64,000 nt of DNA from a virus. Shown one piece after another: positions 21,811 through 29,295 of this stretch. The position numbers were made by a program, and so were the translations under genes. The notes beneath the pieces were generated by a model. That model searched no databases. It saw only the letters and a list, made by a program, of their open reading frames with translations, and was not told where the DNA came from. The DNA lies in the IMG/VR virus record IMGVR_UViG_3300035670_000177, positions 1 through 64,000 of that record; one strand, given 5' to 3'. Position 1 is the stretch's first letter, and every line of letters starts with the position of its first letter.

Positions 21811-21989
21811 CAAACATTCTTAAATTCCAGCCTAAAGAAAAGAAAGAATGGATTGGACAAATATCCTTGACATTCCATGTGCAAACAGATATTCTTGATG
21901 ACGGAAGTGTTTGGTATCGTGTTGGCACACAAAACCTTCGGGATAAAGAAATTATTTGGGATGAGTGGAGGAAGGTGGATGAAATATAG
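21807..21989 (+). CDS. Hypothetical protein, 60 aa
   Basis: ATGA overlap upstream. β-rich (WIGQISLTFHVQTDILDDGS). Not recognised. Confidence 0.6.
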   Translation: MTNILKFQPKEKKEWIGQISLTFHVQTDILDDGSVWYRVGTQNLRDKEIIWDEWRKVDEI

Positions 21990-22185
21990 ACAACGAGATT
22001 GTGACTGGTGCACAAAGGAGTGGGAAGGATACGAAACAAAGCCCGGATACTATCAGTACATTGAAGGTGGGACTTTTGAAATCTGTGGAGCTTGCAACGG
22101 AACAGCTTTGATTGACGATCATTGTTATTGCTATGCACGTTACAGCGGTGAGTGTTGCTGTGACTACAGAGGCTGGGATGAATAA
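21979..22185 (+). CDS. Cysteine-rich zinc-finger protein, 68 aa
   Basis: ATG 21979 after GTGGAGGAAGGTGG is preferred. Pairs CDWC, CGAC, CYCY and CCCD could ligate two zinc ions, similar to DnaJ-type or treble-clef knuckles. Not recognised. Confidence 0.65.
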   Translation: MKYRQRDCDWCTKEWEGYETKPGYYQYIEGGTFEICGACNGTALIDDHCYCYARYSGECCCDYRGWDE

Positions 22186-22409
22186 TGCCCAAACACGAAC
22201 GATCAGAATACATGAAAGGTGTTCTCTTCGCTGAAGAGCAGAAAGAGGTTGGTTGGATGTTTAAGGGTTGTAATTACGAAGAACAGAGCTTAGAATGGCA
22301 ATGGAGTTCTTCTGAAGGCTGTGAGAAACCAAGGCAGATTCTCTTTGCAGAGAATGAATTCTTCGATGGTGTAATTGATTATCAGAAACATATTGAGAGG
22401 TTGGAATGA
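22185..22409 (+). CDS. Hypothetical protein, 74 aa
   Basis: Contains a central SEYMKGVLFAEEQKEVGWMFK segment (central part about residues 7-27). Acidic. Not recognised. Confidence 0.6.
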   Translation: MPKHERSEYMKGVLFAEEQKEVGWMFKGCNYEEQSLEWQWSSSEGCEKPRQILFAENEFFDGVIDYQKHIERLE

Positions 22410-22600
22410 TTTATCTTGTGATTTGTTTGTGGGTACTAGGGTCAATCTTGTGTTATGCTTCATTAGCAGAAGAGCCTATGGAGATTGGAGAAAAGGTTGC
22501 ATGGATTGTCTTATGGCCGTTCCTGACAGCGTCTGGAGTTGTGTTAGGTGTAACGCTCTGGATTTATGAGACTATTACTGGAAAGAAAGTGAGGTTTTAA
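22406..22600 (+). CDS. Small membrane protein, 64 aa
   Basis: Two hydrophobic helices (about residues 1-20 and 30-52) with a basic C-terminus. ATGA overlap upstream. Inner-membrane location likely. Confidence 0.65.
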   Translation: MIYLVICLWVLGSILCYASLAEEPMEIGEKVAWIVLWPFLTASGVVLGVTLWIYETITGKKVRF

Positions 22601-22843
22601 ATGAAATATAAATATAAGCAAGGCGATGAGGTTGCCCTATACTCAGTCTGTGGTGGGGAAATGGGAATCAAAGTTGTGGTATATACGTGTTACACTTCAG
22701 ATGAAGAGAATCATCCAGCAGCACCTCACAATAGGTACGTGGTTTATCGACCGAAGAACAACGGGAATTTGATTGACTACCATCTGTACGATGTATCTGA
22801 AAATGAGCTGGGCGAACGTCGAGAAGGAAATATTGATCTATGA
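22601..22843 (+). CDS. Hypothetical protein, 80 aa
   Basis: β-rich, opening MKYKYKQGDEVALYSVCGGE, similar in style to small SH3-like phage proteins. ATGA overlap downstream. Confidence 0.65.
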   Translation: MKYKYKQGDEVALYSVCGGEMGIKVVVYTCYTSDEENHPAAPHNRYVVYRPKNNGNLIDYHLYDVSENELGERREGNIDL

Positions 22844-23130
22844 ATGTACAAATGGTTCCATCAGTCACTGAGAATGAAGCTTGGGAAGCTTTGAATGCTA
22901 AATTCGGAGAGCAATTCGTCATTCCTCCTACTTGTTATTTCGAATATTGGGCATATCCGCAAGTGTTTGGTAGTACAGCAGGACCATTTAAGGGTAAGAT
23001 TGCAGGGCAAGCAATGACAACATTTATAATTGAAGCATGGGCTGTGGATGATCTGGCTGTATTGTTCTGTCAAGGGAAGATTGTTAAAGTGTGTAATGAG
23101 TGGGAAGGTCCACAGAGTGTGAGGATTTGA
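22840..23130 (+). CDS. Hypothetical protein, 96 aa
   Basis: αβ protein with several Trp and aromatic residues. Not recognised. Confidence 0.65.
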   Translation: MNVQMVPSVTENEAWEALNAKFGEQFVIPPTCYFEYWAYPQVFGSTAGPFKGKIAGQAMTTFIIEAWAVDDLAVLFCQGKIVKVCNEWEGPQSVRI

Positions 23131-23131
23131 G

Positions 23132-23326
23132 ATGAAGTTTAAAGACAAGCTTATTGATTTAATGCTTAAACAGGCTGAATTTGAGGAATCAAATCACGAA
23201 TACATTAACCCTCACCTGCTTGGGGCTATCCTCAGCGGTCTATATGATGTGGGCTATATGAAAACCCTTACAGTAGAGGATCAAGTTAAATTGGATAAAT
23301 TTGTAAGTGATATGTGGGGAGCATAA
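23132..23326 (+). CDS. Hypothetical protein, 64 aa
   Basis: Helical, soluble. Starts 1 base after the previous stop. Not recognised. Confidence 0.6.
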   Translation: MKFKDKLIDLMLKQAEFEESNHEYINPHLLGAILSGLYDVGYMKTLTVEDQVKLDKFVSDMWGA

Positions 23327-23327
23327 C

Positions 23328-23525
23328 ATGGGATACAAACTAGACTACTATATCGAACGTCAGCTGTATGATGAATTTGGTGGACAAGAGCTTTACATGG
23401 AAGAAATACATATTACAGGGAACGGGGTTACGGATACAGTTAGCCTTAAACAAGGTGATATGTATATTACAATGACTAACACACAAGCTATTGAGCTTCG
23501 TGAACTACTTGGAAGGGTTTCTTGA
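23328..23525 (+). CDS. Hypothetical protein, 65 aa
   Basis: ATG 23328 after GGGGAGCATAAC is preferred to an overlapping upstream start. β-rich. Not recognised. Confidence 0.6.
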   Translation: MGYKLDYYIERQLYDEFGGQELYMEEIHITGNGVTDTVSLKQGDMYITMTNTQAIELRELLGRVS

Positions 23526-23746
23526 TGAATAAAGAATACGATTTTAAACTGGATGTAGATGACTGGATTCAAGTGGGAGATACACGATTCTTTGAAATTG
23601 AAGCTAGTCCTGAACAAGTAGACAGGTTTATTAAAGATAACGAATTGTTTAAGGATGCACATTCAGGTTGTGTATGTGATTGTGAGGTCAACTATGGTGG
23701 TAGTTGTAAGAATCCTAAAGCTTATTTGAGTGGAGGTTGTAAATAA
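23525..23746 (+). CDS. Small protein with C-terminal Cys cluster, 73 aa
   Basis: ATG 23525, overlapping the previous stop. The last 25 residues contain CVCDC...SCK...GC, a likely metal site. Not recognised. Confidence 0.6.
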   Translation: MNKEYDFKLDVDDWIQVGDTRFFEIEASPEQVDRFIKDNELFKDAHSGCVCDCEVNYGGSCKNPKAYLSGGCK

Positions 23747-24087
23747 TGTTATTGAGTGCTGTGTATGAGCAATATGATCGTGATGATTTGGAAACTATGT
23801 TATGGGAAAAGCATTGTGAGATTGTAAGCTTGAAAACTTTACTCGCTACGTGTATTGAAGAAATGCATGAACTGGGGAGTGATAAACATGATCTTATGAA
23901 ATTGATCGAAGATCAGCACAGAACTGATTGGAGCTATAATGCAAACTACTCTGTAGGTGCATACAACCAAATGAGGAAATACATTGCTGAGCTTGAGAAT
24001 CTTGTAGGTAAAGAAGGAGCTTTGAAGATTAGAAACAATCCTTGTCAATACTTGTGTTCTTGGTGGGACGCAACAGAACCAAAATAA
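23746..24087 (+). CDS. Hypothetical protein, 113 aa
   Basis: Long helical protein, last gene before a strong terminator. Not recognised. Confidence 0.65.
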   Translation: MLLSAVYEQYDRDDLETMLWEKHCEIVSLKTLLATCIEEMHELGSDKHDLMKLIEDQHRTDWSYNANYSVGAYNQMRKYIAELENLVGKEGALKIRNNPCQYLCSWWDATEPK

Positions 24088-24091
24088 AATA

Positions 24092-24110
24092 AGCCCCGAA
24101 AGGGGCTTTA
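24092..24110 (+). terminator. Intrinsic terminator
   Basis: AGCCCC-GAAA-GGGGCT followed by TTA, directly after the gene ending at 24087. Confidence 0.75.
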
Positions 24111-24127
24111 GTCATTTAGGAGAAAAT

Positions 24128-24409
24128 ATGTTTATCCCTTACACAGAAAAAGTATTAAAGCTTAGAGAAAATAAAGACTATCTTGGATACGGCATAGCAC
24201 GAAGAGAACAAGTCTTAGCTTTTACAGGACCACTGCAATACCAAACTCCCGCTGTAGAAACACTTGCACTGAGAAAGAACCAAGATGAACCGTGTGCCAA
24301 ATATCGAGAAGTTATGAGACTAGCCTTACAATTCAAATGTCTATGGGGAGAGAAGCAATTAGAAGAGGATGCAAGAAGAGTACATGAACTTACAAACAAA
24401 GAAAGATAG
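24128..24409 (+). CDS. Hypothetical protein, 93 aa
   Basis: ATG after AGGAGAAAAT. Basic, helical. Its 3' end overlaps the next gene by about 26 bases. Confidence 0.65.
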   Translation: MFIPYTEKVLKLRENKDYLGYGIARREQVLAFTGPLQYQTPAVETLALRKNQDEPCAKYREVMRLALQFKCLWGEKQLEEDARRVHELTNKER

Positions 24410-24935
24410 GTATGATGGAACCTTTGTATTCAATGAGGACACAGGAGAAATCCTAGTACACGTACCTAATCTTAAACCAAAGAAGAGGGTAGTTCCTATT
24501 GAGAGGTACATAGGAGTGGATACCAAATATCCTAAAGACTGCATAACGGCTGATAGCCTGTTAGCTGCTACATCTGTGATTGATGCTTATGTGAAAGACA
24601 AAGCAGTTGTCTCATCTCATGTTCTTCTTGAGTGTGTTGTGCAAGGACTTCTAACACCGCAAGAAGCGAAGCTTTTGAAGTACATCATCACAAACTGTAC
24701 AGCATGGAATATCTACATAGGATCAACTAAAGATCTAACCACTTCTGGAATCCAAGAGAAGAACCTAACAAGACTTCTAACATCTATGAGTCCAAATATC
24801 TTAAGGATTAGAGAAAGGAATAAACCACAAAGAGGGGATATTGTTATTGAATTCAGCCCCTTCTATGGCTGGAGAGGAGACAACGAACTTCGTACTGGAG
24901 CACTGAATAATTGGTATGGGATGGCAGATACTTGA
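24384..24935 (+). CDS. Winged-helix RepL-like protein, 183 aa
   Basis: The C-terminal half has a winged-helix pattern (LTTSGIQEKNLTRLLTSMSP, then IVIEFSPFYGWRGD), reminiscent of RepL-type plasmid replication initiators, in which a helix-turn-helix is followed by an NP-x-(Y/F)-x-x-(R/K)-G end. The start is ambiguous: ATGs at 24369 and 24384 are in frame and no clear Shine-Dalgarno is seen. It is the last rightward gene before a long non-coding region with dyads, a plausible place for an initiator. A transcription factor is the alternative. Confidence 0.45.
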   Translation: MNLQTKKDRYDGTFVFNEDTGEILVHVPNLKPKKRVVPIERYIGVDTKYPKDCITADSLLAATSVIDAYVKDKAVVSSHVLLECVVQGLLTPQEAKLLKYIITNCTAWNIYIGSTKDLTTSGIQEKNLTRLLTSMSPNILRIRERNKPQRGDIVIEFSPFYGWRGDNELRTGALNNWYGMADT

Positions 24936-25311
24936 CTTCTCCGCATTTTTGCGAACGAGATAACCCTCTACCCCTTATAATTCAAGGGTGTTAAAATCTT
25001 CTATACATATTAATAGACTAGAAGGAAATATCCAACATCCCTCTGAGAGAACATGCTTGTTTAGGTGTTCTCTATTGATGCTTGTATAAGAAATATGTAA
25101 GGATGATTTTAGGTAAGTTCCGACCAACCAGATATCTAGTAACAGGTCTTAACACCTTACCACCCCCACTACCAAATAGCAACTAACTTTATCGAATATC
25201 TAATAAAACATTTCTATCAGAACCTTCCAATCGACAGCTTGTCTCTTAAACACAGTAATTAAGACTTCCTCTATTAGAACTAATTAGTTAATAGAATAGA
25301 GCTATTAGTGG
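24936..25311. other. Non-coding, A/T-rich convergent junction
   Basis: No ORF. A hairpin AGAGAAC with GTTCTCT (near 25049-25076) and other short dyads are visible. Rightward transcription from region 3 and leftward transcription from region 5 meet here. Adjacent to the RepL-like gene, so part of an origin is possible. Confidence 0.4.
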
Positions 25312-25340
25312 AGACGAAAGAAAGCCCCAGTGAAGGGGCT
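25312..25340 (-). terminator. Intrinsic terminator for the gene at 25362
   Basis: Minus strand AGCCCC (25340-25335), loop, GGGGCT (25328-25323), then TTCTTTCG. Confidence 0.75.
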
Positions 25341-25361
25341 AGTTTGGAGGGGATTGTTTAG

Positions 25362-25505
25362 TCAGTCTTCTTCGACTGGATATGGTCCCATGATGTCATC
25401 TGTCTGCATGGCCTTCTTAACATCTTCGATAGACCAGTCTGATGGGAATTCAACCTTTTGAGAAGAGCCGTCAGCGTAAAAAGCAAAGAAGGTATTGAAA
25501 GACAT
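25362..25505 (-). CDS. Small acidic protein, 47 aa
   Basis: ATG 25503-25505 after AAGGAGAAACAAA. Its own promoter (25549-25577) and terminator make it monocistronic. The peptide has SIEDVKKAMQTDDI. Not recognised. Confidence 0.7.
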   Translation of the reverse strand: MSFNTFFAFYADGSSQKVEFPSDWSIEDVKKAMQTDDIMGPYPVEED

Positions 25506-25548
25506 TTTGTTTCTCCTTAGTTGAGACGTTCTGTCTCTGTATGTGTTC

Positions 25549-25577
25549 AGTATAAGAGAACTAGACAAGGCAGTCAA
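25549..25577 (-). promoter_or_regulatory. sigma70-type promoter, leftward
   Basis: TTGACT (25577-25572), 17-base spacer, TATACT (25554-25549). A short GTTC/GAAC dyad flanks the -10. Confidence 0.65.
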
Positions 25578-25884
25578 GAAGAAAAATAAAGAAATTTAAG
25601 AAAAGATCATTTAAAGAATTTATCAGTTAAGAATGTGTTATTAAGATGTTCTATTGCTCCCATTCTGACGAATGGTAGAGAATAAATTCAAGAAAATCCT
25701 GGAAAGGGGTTGACTTTTTAAAGGGAATGTTGTTCGTGCTTAACTCAACACAAGTGTTTCGTACGCAATCCGAACGTATAAATAGTGACTAAATACTCTT
25801 ATCAAGTCACGTTGTAGACCTTACCAGGTAAGGCTTTCACTGTTTAGTTAGGTATTGATAAAGTGTTTGTTTAGTGAAGAATGG
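25578..25884. other. Non-coding region with dyads; possible replication origin
   Basis: No ORF. CCTTACC-A-GGTAAGG is a near-perfect dyad (25819-25825 with 25827-25833). GTGACT...AGTCAC (near 25784-25810) is another. GTTTAGT occurs twice near 25840-25875. A/T-rich. No iteron array is evident. Confidence 0.35.
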
Positions 25885-25912
25885 AAACAAGAATGCCCGT
25901 CTAATGACGGGC
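25885..25912 (-). terminator. Intrinsic terminator
   Basis: Minus strand GCCCGTC-ATTA-GACGGGC (25912-25895) then ATTCTTGTTT. Ends the small gene at 25954. The palindromic stem could also work rightward. Confidence 0.7.
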
Positions 25913-25953
25913 TATTGTGAAGTGTGTATTTAGCGGTTAGATGTTGGTTATCG

Positions 25954-26100
25954 TCAGATTTTGAATATTCTTGTGACCACTAACCTTATTTCATATTCAG
26001 AGAACATTTTGTATAGCCATTGTGAGATTTCTTCTCCTGTCTGAAATTCTTGCTCAAAGCTGTTATCAATAGAGTCGAGAAAATAATTCACAATAAACAT
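25954..26100 (-). CDS. Small hypothetical protein, 48 aa
   Basis: ATG 26098-26100 after AAAGGTGTAATC, stop TGA 25954-25956, followed by a terminator. Acidic N-terminal part and a β-like C-terminus (EIRLVVTRIFKI). Confidence 0.6.
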   Translation of the reverse strand: MFIVNYFLDSIDNSFEQEFQTGEEISQWLYKMFSEYEIRLVVTRIFKI

Positions 26101-26110
26101 GATTACACCT

Positions 26111-26395
26111 TTACAGTTTGATTGTGACAGTTAGCATATAGCTACCAGTGACAGTTACATTTTCTGGTAACTGGTCGAGTTTAAACGACTTGCCAATACC
26201 CATCTCTTTAAGGATCATCTTTGCACGGACGTTCAGAATGTCTGCTTTTACTCTGCCCGAGAACATACGATGAGACTGTGCATCTTTTATGTGAGAGATT
26301 TTGAATGTTTCAGGCAAGAATACTTCTTTGTGAGAGAAAGAATCGTCCATGTTGTAGATGTCTACGGCTTTGGTTTTGAATTCGATGTGGGTCAT
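26111..26395 (-). CDS. Hypothetical protein, 94 aa
   Basis: αβ protein ending in GSYMLTVTIKL. ATG after AAAGAAAATG-type context. Preceded by its own promoter at 26430-26457. Not recognised. Confidence 0.7.
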   Translation of the reverse strand: MTHIEFKTKAVDIYNMDDSFSHKEVFLPETFKISHIKDAQSHRMFSGRVKADILNVRAKMILKEMGIGKSFKLDQLPENVTVTGSYMLTVTIKL

Positions 26396-26429
26396 TTTCT
26401 TTACTCGGTTTGTTGTCTTTCTGTGTGTA

Positions 26430-26457
26430 ATTCTAGCAGACTGAGATTAAAGGTCAA
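26430..26457 (-). promoter_or_regulatory. sigma70-type promoter, leftward
   Basis: TTGACC (26457-26452), 16-base spacer, TAGAAT (26435-26430), upstream of the gene at 26111-26395. Confidence 0.65.
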
Positions 26458-26466
26458 GCATTACTT

Positions 26467-26781
26467 TCAATTATTTTTGATCTTTTCTTGTGCTACTTTA
26501 TTCACCTTCTCGGCAAGGCTGATGACGAAATGTTCTTGTGTGTTGTATTCAGACAGGAAATCAATGGTGATAGATTGATCGCCATGAGTAAGGCACAAGA
26601 TGCCGCTAGACTTGCATACAAGAGCCCAGTAAGTGCCTGCATTAGGCGAATAGACAATCTCTTCAGCCTGATAAACAGATTCACCGTTGCGAGTGTAGTT
26701 TGGAGAATCAATCCAATTGAAAGACATTGCTTTCAATTGAGCTTTGACAAGAGCGTATTTAGCAGATTGAAGAGTGTTCAT
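26467..26781 (-). CDS. Hypothetical protein, 104 aa
   Basis: αβ protein with a central β-rich domain (SPNAGTYWALVCKSSGILCL) and a Lys-rich end. A promoter-like TTACAA-16-TAAAAT lies about 45 bases upstream on the minus strand. Not recognised. Confidence 0.65.
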   Translation of the reverse strand: MNTLQSAKYALVKAQLKAMSFNWIDSPNYTRNGESVYQAEEIVYSPNAGTYWALVCKSSGILCLTHGDQSITIDFLSEYNTQEHFVISLAEKVNKVAQEKIKNN

Positions 26782-26933
26782 TTATTTGCATCCTGTATCT
26801 GTTTGTTGTCTTGATGGAATTGATTTTACAGATATTCAGCCGACTTGTAAGGCGCTATTTTCATAAATTTATGGTTATTTTCATTACTACGCCCTGGACA
26901 CGCCGCACCTGGGTGACCGCTTCTTATAGGCAT

Positions 26934-26956
26934 GAAAAAGCCCCAGTTAAGGGGCT
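26934..26956 (-). terminator. Intrinsic terminator for the gene at 26975
   Basis: Minus strand AGCCCC-TTAACT-GGGGCT followed by TTTTC. Confidence 0.75.
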
Positions 26957-26974
26957 TAATTTTGTGTGTTTGTA

Positions 26975-27196
26975 TTACATCATGCCTTTGTGCCAGTTCA
27001 GGGCTCCATGTTGGCGAATGCTTTTTATGGCAGCTTGGCAAGCTTCTTTTGTACCGCCTTGCACAGGGCAAAAACTATACCTGTGAGTGTCCACAATCTT
27101 GAGGGTATATTGACGGCCTTCCGGCATGTATTCGCGCTTTTCTACTACTGCAATAGTGTGCAAAGAGATGCGGATTTCGCAAGATTGAAAAGACAT
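26975..27196 (-). CDS. Hypothetical protein, 73 aa
   Basis: Small basic αβ protein (RQYTLKIVDTHRYSFCPVQGG). The flanking DNA at 26885-26930 and 27200-27250 is more GC-rich than its surroundings, which may mark a recent insertion. Confidence 0.65.
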   Translation of the reverse strand: MSFQSCEIRISLHTIAVVEKREYMPEGRQYTLKIVDTHRYSFCPVQGGTKEACQAAIKSIRQHGALNWHKGMM

Positions 27197-27340
27197 GGTG
27201 AATCTCTCCTGGCCCGGGTGATCAGGTGGCCTGCCTGTGGGGCTTGATTGCCTCCGATGTGTGTATATTAGGCTTTTCCTTCGTAAGAGTAAAGAGATTT
27301 TTTAAATCGATAGCCTCGTCAAGGGCTTTTAGAGGAAAAT

Positions 27341-27368
27341 ACTATAAAGAAAGCAGAAATCCAGTCAA
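27341..27368 (-). promoter_or_regulatory. sigma70-type promoter, leftward
   Basis: TTGACT (27368-27363), 16-base spacer, TATAGT (27346-27341), about 145 bases upstream of the gene at 26975-27196. Confidence 0.6.
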
Positions 27369-27371
27369 GCA

Positions 27372-27593
27372 CTATTTCCAATTATTTAGATACAAGCGAG
27401 GTTTTCCGTACTCATCTTTCAATGCTTGGCTATGGAGATTTCTAACGTTCCACTGTGCAACAACAAGATCTAAGTCTTGACTTGACTTTGTTTTATAACC
27501 ACAATTTTCACATTCTACTAAGTAACCTGTATCGGTTTCAAATCCCACAGTAGCGCACCCGCCGCAATCACAATGAGAGAGACTTTCTGACAT
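27372..27593 (-). CDS. Lar-like zinc-ribbon protein, 73 aa
   Basis: The pattern CDCGG ... CENCGYKT ... VVAQWNVRN is that of the Lar/restriction-alleviation family: two CxxC-type zinc pairs and the closing W-N-x-R. Founding Lar protein of Rac prophage modulates type I restriction. Whether this homologue acts on restriction is not known. ATG after CAAGGAGATACAGAAA. Confidence 0.65.
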   Translation of the reverse strand: MSESLSHCDCGGCATVGFETDTGYLVECENCGYKTKSSQDLDLVVAQWNVRNLHSQALKDEYGKPRLYLNNWK

Positions 27594-27625
27594 TTTCTGT
27601 ATCTCCTTGAAATTTGAATAATTTT

Positions 27626-27862
27626 CTAATATTCATCCACAACACACTTAAAGCTAGCTTCTACAATCTTTCCTTCCATAGCAACAGCTTTATAACGCTC
27701 GACTGCATCTTTATACATCTGAGCATAACTCTCATTCTTACTATCTTGATATTCCTCATGCATACGTTCAATGCAATCTTGTTTAGTGAGCTTATAGTCA
27801 ATGACATACTCTTCACTCTGTACATGAGTCGAGAAAGTGAGGATGAGAGCGTAAGTGATCAT
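27626..27862 (-). CDS. Small secreted or membrane-anchored protein, 78 aa
   Basis: Short hydrophobic N-terminus MITYALILTFSTHVQS resembles a signal peptide cleaved near residue 16. Two Cys could form a disulfide. Preceded by a promoter with a dyad around its -10. Confidence 0.6.
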   Translation of the reverse strand: MITYALILTFSTHVQSEEYVIDYKLTKQDCIERMHEEYQDSKNESYAQMYKDAVERYKAVAMEGKIVEASFKCVVDEY

Positions 27863-27898
27863 GATGTTGTCCTTTGGTGTTTGCTTTCGATATGTGTA

Positions 27899-27927
27899 AG
27901 CTTAGTGGAAAGCTCTCTGTGTGTCAA
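27899..27927 (-). promoter_or_regulatory. sigma70-type promoter with -10 inside a dyad
   Basis: TTGACA (27927-27922), 17-base spacer, TAAGCT (27904-27899). Minus-strand arms GCTTTC (27913-27908) and GAAAGC (27888-27883) enclose the -10. Confidence 0.65.
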
Positions 27928-27957
27928 GGGTTATTTGAGAGCTTTCTGTAAATTTAG

Positions 27958-28173
27958 TTAATAATTCTCAATGTCCAGGCTGATAGCAGACATCGTTGTC
28001 ATAGCCTTAAGAAGCTCTTGCATTTCGTATTCGGATGGTTTCCTGTATCCTGAGAACTCAAACACACGACCATCATTGTCTGTGATAGCCTCTGTCAAGG
28101 CAGACATAAAGCAATCTGGTCCAAGGTCTTCAATCAAGGCTTTGATCATATTAGTTGCAAGAGTATTACTCAT
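27958..28173 (-). CDS. Hypothetical protein, 71 aa
   Basis: Start 28171-28173 after ACAGGAGATGCACAA is preferred over a much longer upstream reading. Helical with an acidic middle. Not recognised. Confidence 0.65.
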   Translation of the reverse strand: MSNTLATNMIKALIEDLGPDCFMSALTEAITDNDGRVFEFSGYRKPSEYEMQELLKAMTTMSAISLDIENY

Positions 28174-28189
28174 TTGTGCATCTCCTGTG

Positions 28190-28357
28190 TTATAGACTGT
28201 CAAAAGCGATTGGTGTATACGTGACGTAGTTACTACTAACGCTTGTAAACACTTTGTTATACTTAGCTTGCCAATGTGGGACAGCCAATACAACGTTCTG
28301 ACGGATACCGTCGGCATTCATAAGCTTTGTGTGTATGAAGACAATAAGAGTTTTCAT
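28190..28357 (-). CDS. Small hypothetical protein, 55 aa
   Basis: ATG 28355-28357 to TAA 28190-28192. β-rich (MKTLIVFIHTKLMNADGIRQ). The Shine-Dalgarno is weak (GGAATC, 13 bases away), so it may be coupled to the previous gene. Confidence 0.5.
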   Translation of the reverse strand: MKTLIVFIHTKLMNADGIRQNVVLAVPHWQAKYNKVFTSVSSNYVTYTPIAFDSL

Positions 28358-28362
28358 TTAAT

Positions 28363-28533
28363 TCAGATTCCAAAGCGGTGAGTGAGGATGCTGTCCCGTG
28401 CCTTCGGAGTCATCTTGTTGCCATAACGGTGAGATTCACGGATAGCTGCATGGGCACGTTCTGCTTCAGAGAAACTGATTTTGTTATCACGAAAGGCTTG
28501 TTGAATTCGTGCATCCAGTGCTTGCATGTTCAT
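28363..28533 (-). CDS. Small basic helical protein, 56 aa
   Basis: Start 28531-28533 after TAGGAGAAACAGC. Helical, rich in Arg and Ala (AERAHAAIRESHRYG). Not recognised. Confidence 0.65.
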   Translation of the reverse strand: MNMQALDARIQQAFRDNKISFSEAERAHAAIRESHRYGNKMTPKARDSILTHRFGI

Positions 28534-28573
28534 GCTGTTTCTCCTAAAGAGTGTTTCTGTCTTTGTTAAACAA

Positions 28574-28603
28574 ATCATAGCCCCCATCCACCATCCATGT
28601 CAA
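28574..28603 (-). promoter_or_regulatory. sigma70-type promoter, leftward
   Basis: TTGACA (28603-28598), 18-base spacer, TATGAT (28579-28574), upstream of the gene at 28363-28533. Confidence 0.7.
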
Positions 28604-28667
28604 GCATTTTTAGGCTGGTATCAAGCCTTTTCACAAAGAATTTTTCATTTATTTCGTACATTTTCTG

Positions 28668-28696
28668 TTGACAAGGCAAGGAGGATTTGCCATAAT
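28668..28696 (+). promoter_or_regulatory. Rightward promoter inside the leftward block
   Basis: TTGACA (28668-28673), 17-base spacer, CATAAT (28691-28696). A dyad GGCAA-GGAGGAT-TTGCC occupies the spacer. A transcript would meet a hairpin at 28778-28791 after about 90 bases. Confidence 0.5.
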
Positions 28697-28703
28697 GAAC
28701 TCA

Positions 28704-28795
28704 CACAAGGCGAGGATAGTAGCTCGGAGACAAACACCTAACTCGTCTATAGAAAAGCATAAGGGTATAAAAGAAAAGAGCCTTTCGGCTCCTCT
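28704..28795 (+). ncRNA. Candidate small RNA, about 90 bases
   Basis: Predicted product of the promoter at 28668, ending at the GAGCC/GGCTC hairpin. No leaderless ORF of note. Purely a prediction from promoter and hairpin positions. Confidence 0.3.
28768..28791 (-). terminator. Intrinsic terminator for the gene at 28809
   Basis: Minus strand GAGCC-GAAA-GGCTC followed by TTTTCTTTT. Confidence 0.8.
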
Positions 28796-28808
28796 CCTTC
28801 TTGCTTCC

Positions 28809-29060
28809 TTAGAAATCGCTGTTGTCACACCTAGCTTCAGCAACAAAGCGGATACGACCGTTGATGGTCATTGCAGCCTGTACAGTCCAGTTGTTCTCAG
28901 TACCGTACACCATCACGCTAACACCTTCTTTAACCTCTACGCTACCAATCTTACCAGCGGCTACCAACACAGCTTGAGAACGATCATTCATCACTTTACG
29001 AAGACCAGTGAAGATGGTATCCATGGTGACTGCTTTGTGGTTGGATTTGAAGTTTTGCAT
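28809..29060 (-). CDS. Hypothetical protein, 83 aa
   Basis: αβ protein with its own promoter (29096-29124) and terminator. ATG after GGAGCAACAGCC. Not recognised. Confidence 0.7.
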   Translation of the reverse strand: MQNFKSNHKAVTMDTIFTGLRKVMNDRSQAVLVAAGKIGSVEVKEGVSVMVYGTENNWTVQAAMTINGRIRFVAEARCDNSDF

Positions 29061-29095
29061 GGCTGTTGCTCCGTGTGCTTGCTTTGTATGGGTTT

Positions 29096-29124
29096 ATTAT
29101 TTGGCCTTTTCAGACACCTGTCAA
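29096..29124 (-). promoter_or_regulatory. sigma70-type promoter, leftward
   Basis: TTGACA (29124-29119), 17-base spacer, AATAAT (29101-29096). Confidence 0.7.
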
Positions 29125-29145
29125 CATTTATTTTGTAAATTTTAA

Positions 29146-29295
29146 TTAATTCTTTTTGGTTACAATCTCAGCCTTAGCCTCAGTCGGATAACCAAGATGC
29201 TCCAGCAGCATCAAGACGGCGCTGTAGTTCATGAAGCCACCAACCTTTTCAATACCGATCACTTTACCTTCATGGATGATTTTGTAAGTTTTCAT
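29146..29295 (-). CDS. Small hypothetical protein, 49 aa
   Basis: ATG 29293-29295 after CCGGAGATAAGAC, stop TAA 29146-29148. αβ (MKTYKIIHEGKVIGIEKVGG). Not recognised. Confidence 0.65.
   Translation of the reverse strand: MKTYKIIHEGKVIGIEKVGGFMNYSAVLMLLEHLGYPTEAKAEIVTKKN

Noticed and set aside
26826-27071. Leftward ORF of 81 codons
   Set aside because: Overlaps a terminator and the gene at 26975; the peptide is Pro/His/Arg-rich and has no start signal.
28668-29138. Rightward ORF of 156 codons
   Set aside because: Antisense to the leftward gene at 28809-29060, which has its own promoter, ribosome binding site and terminator. Its apparent ribosome binding site lies upstream of the predicted transcript start.
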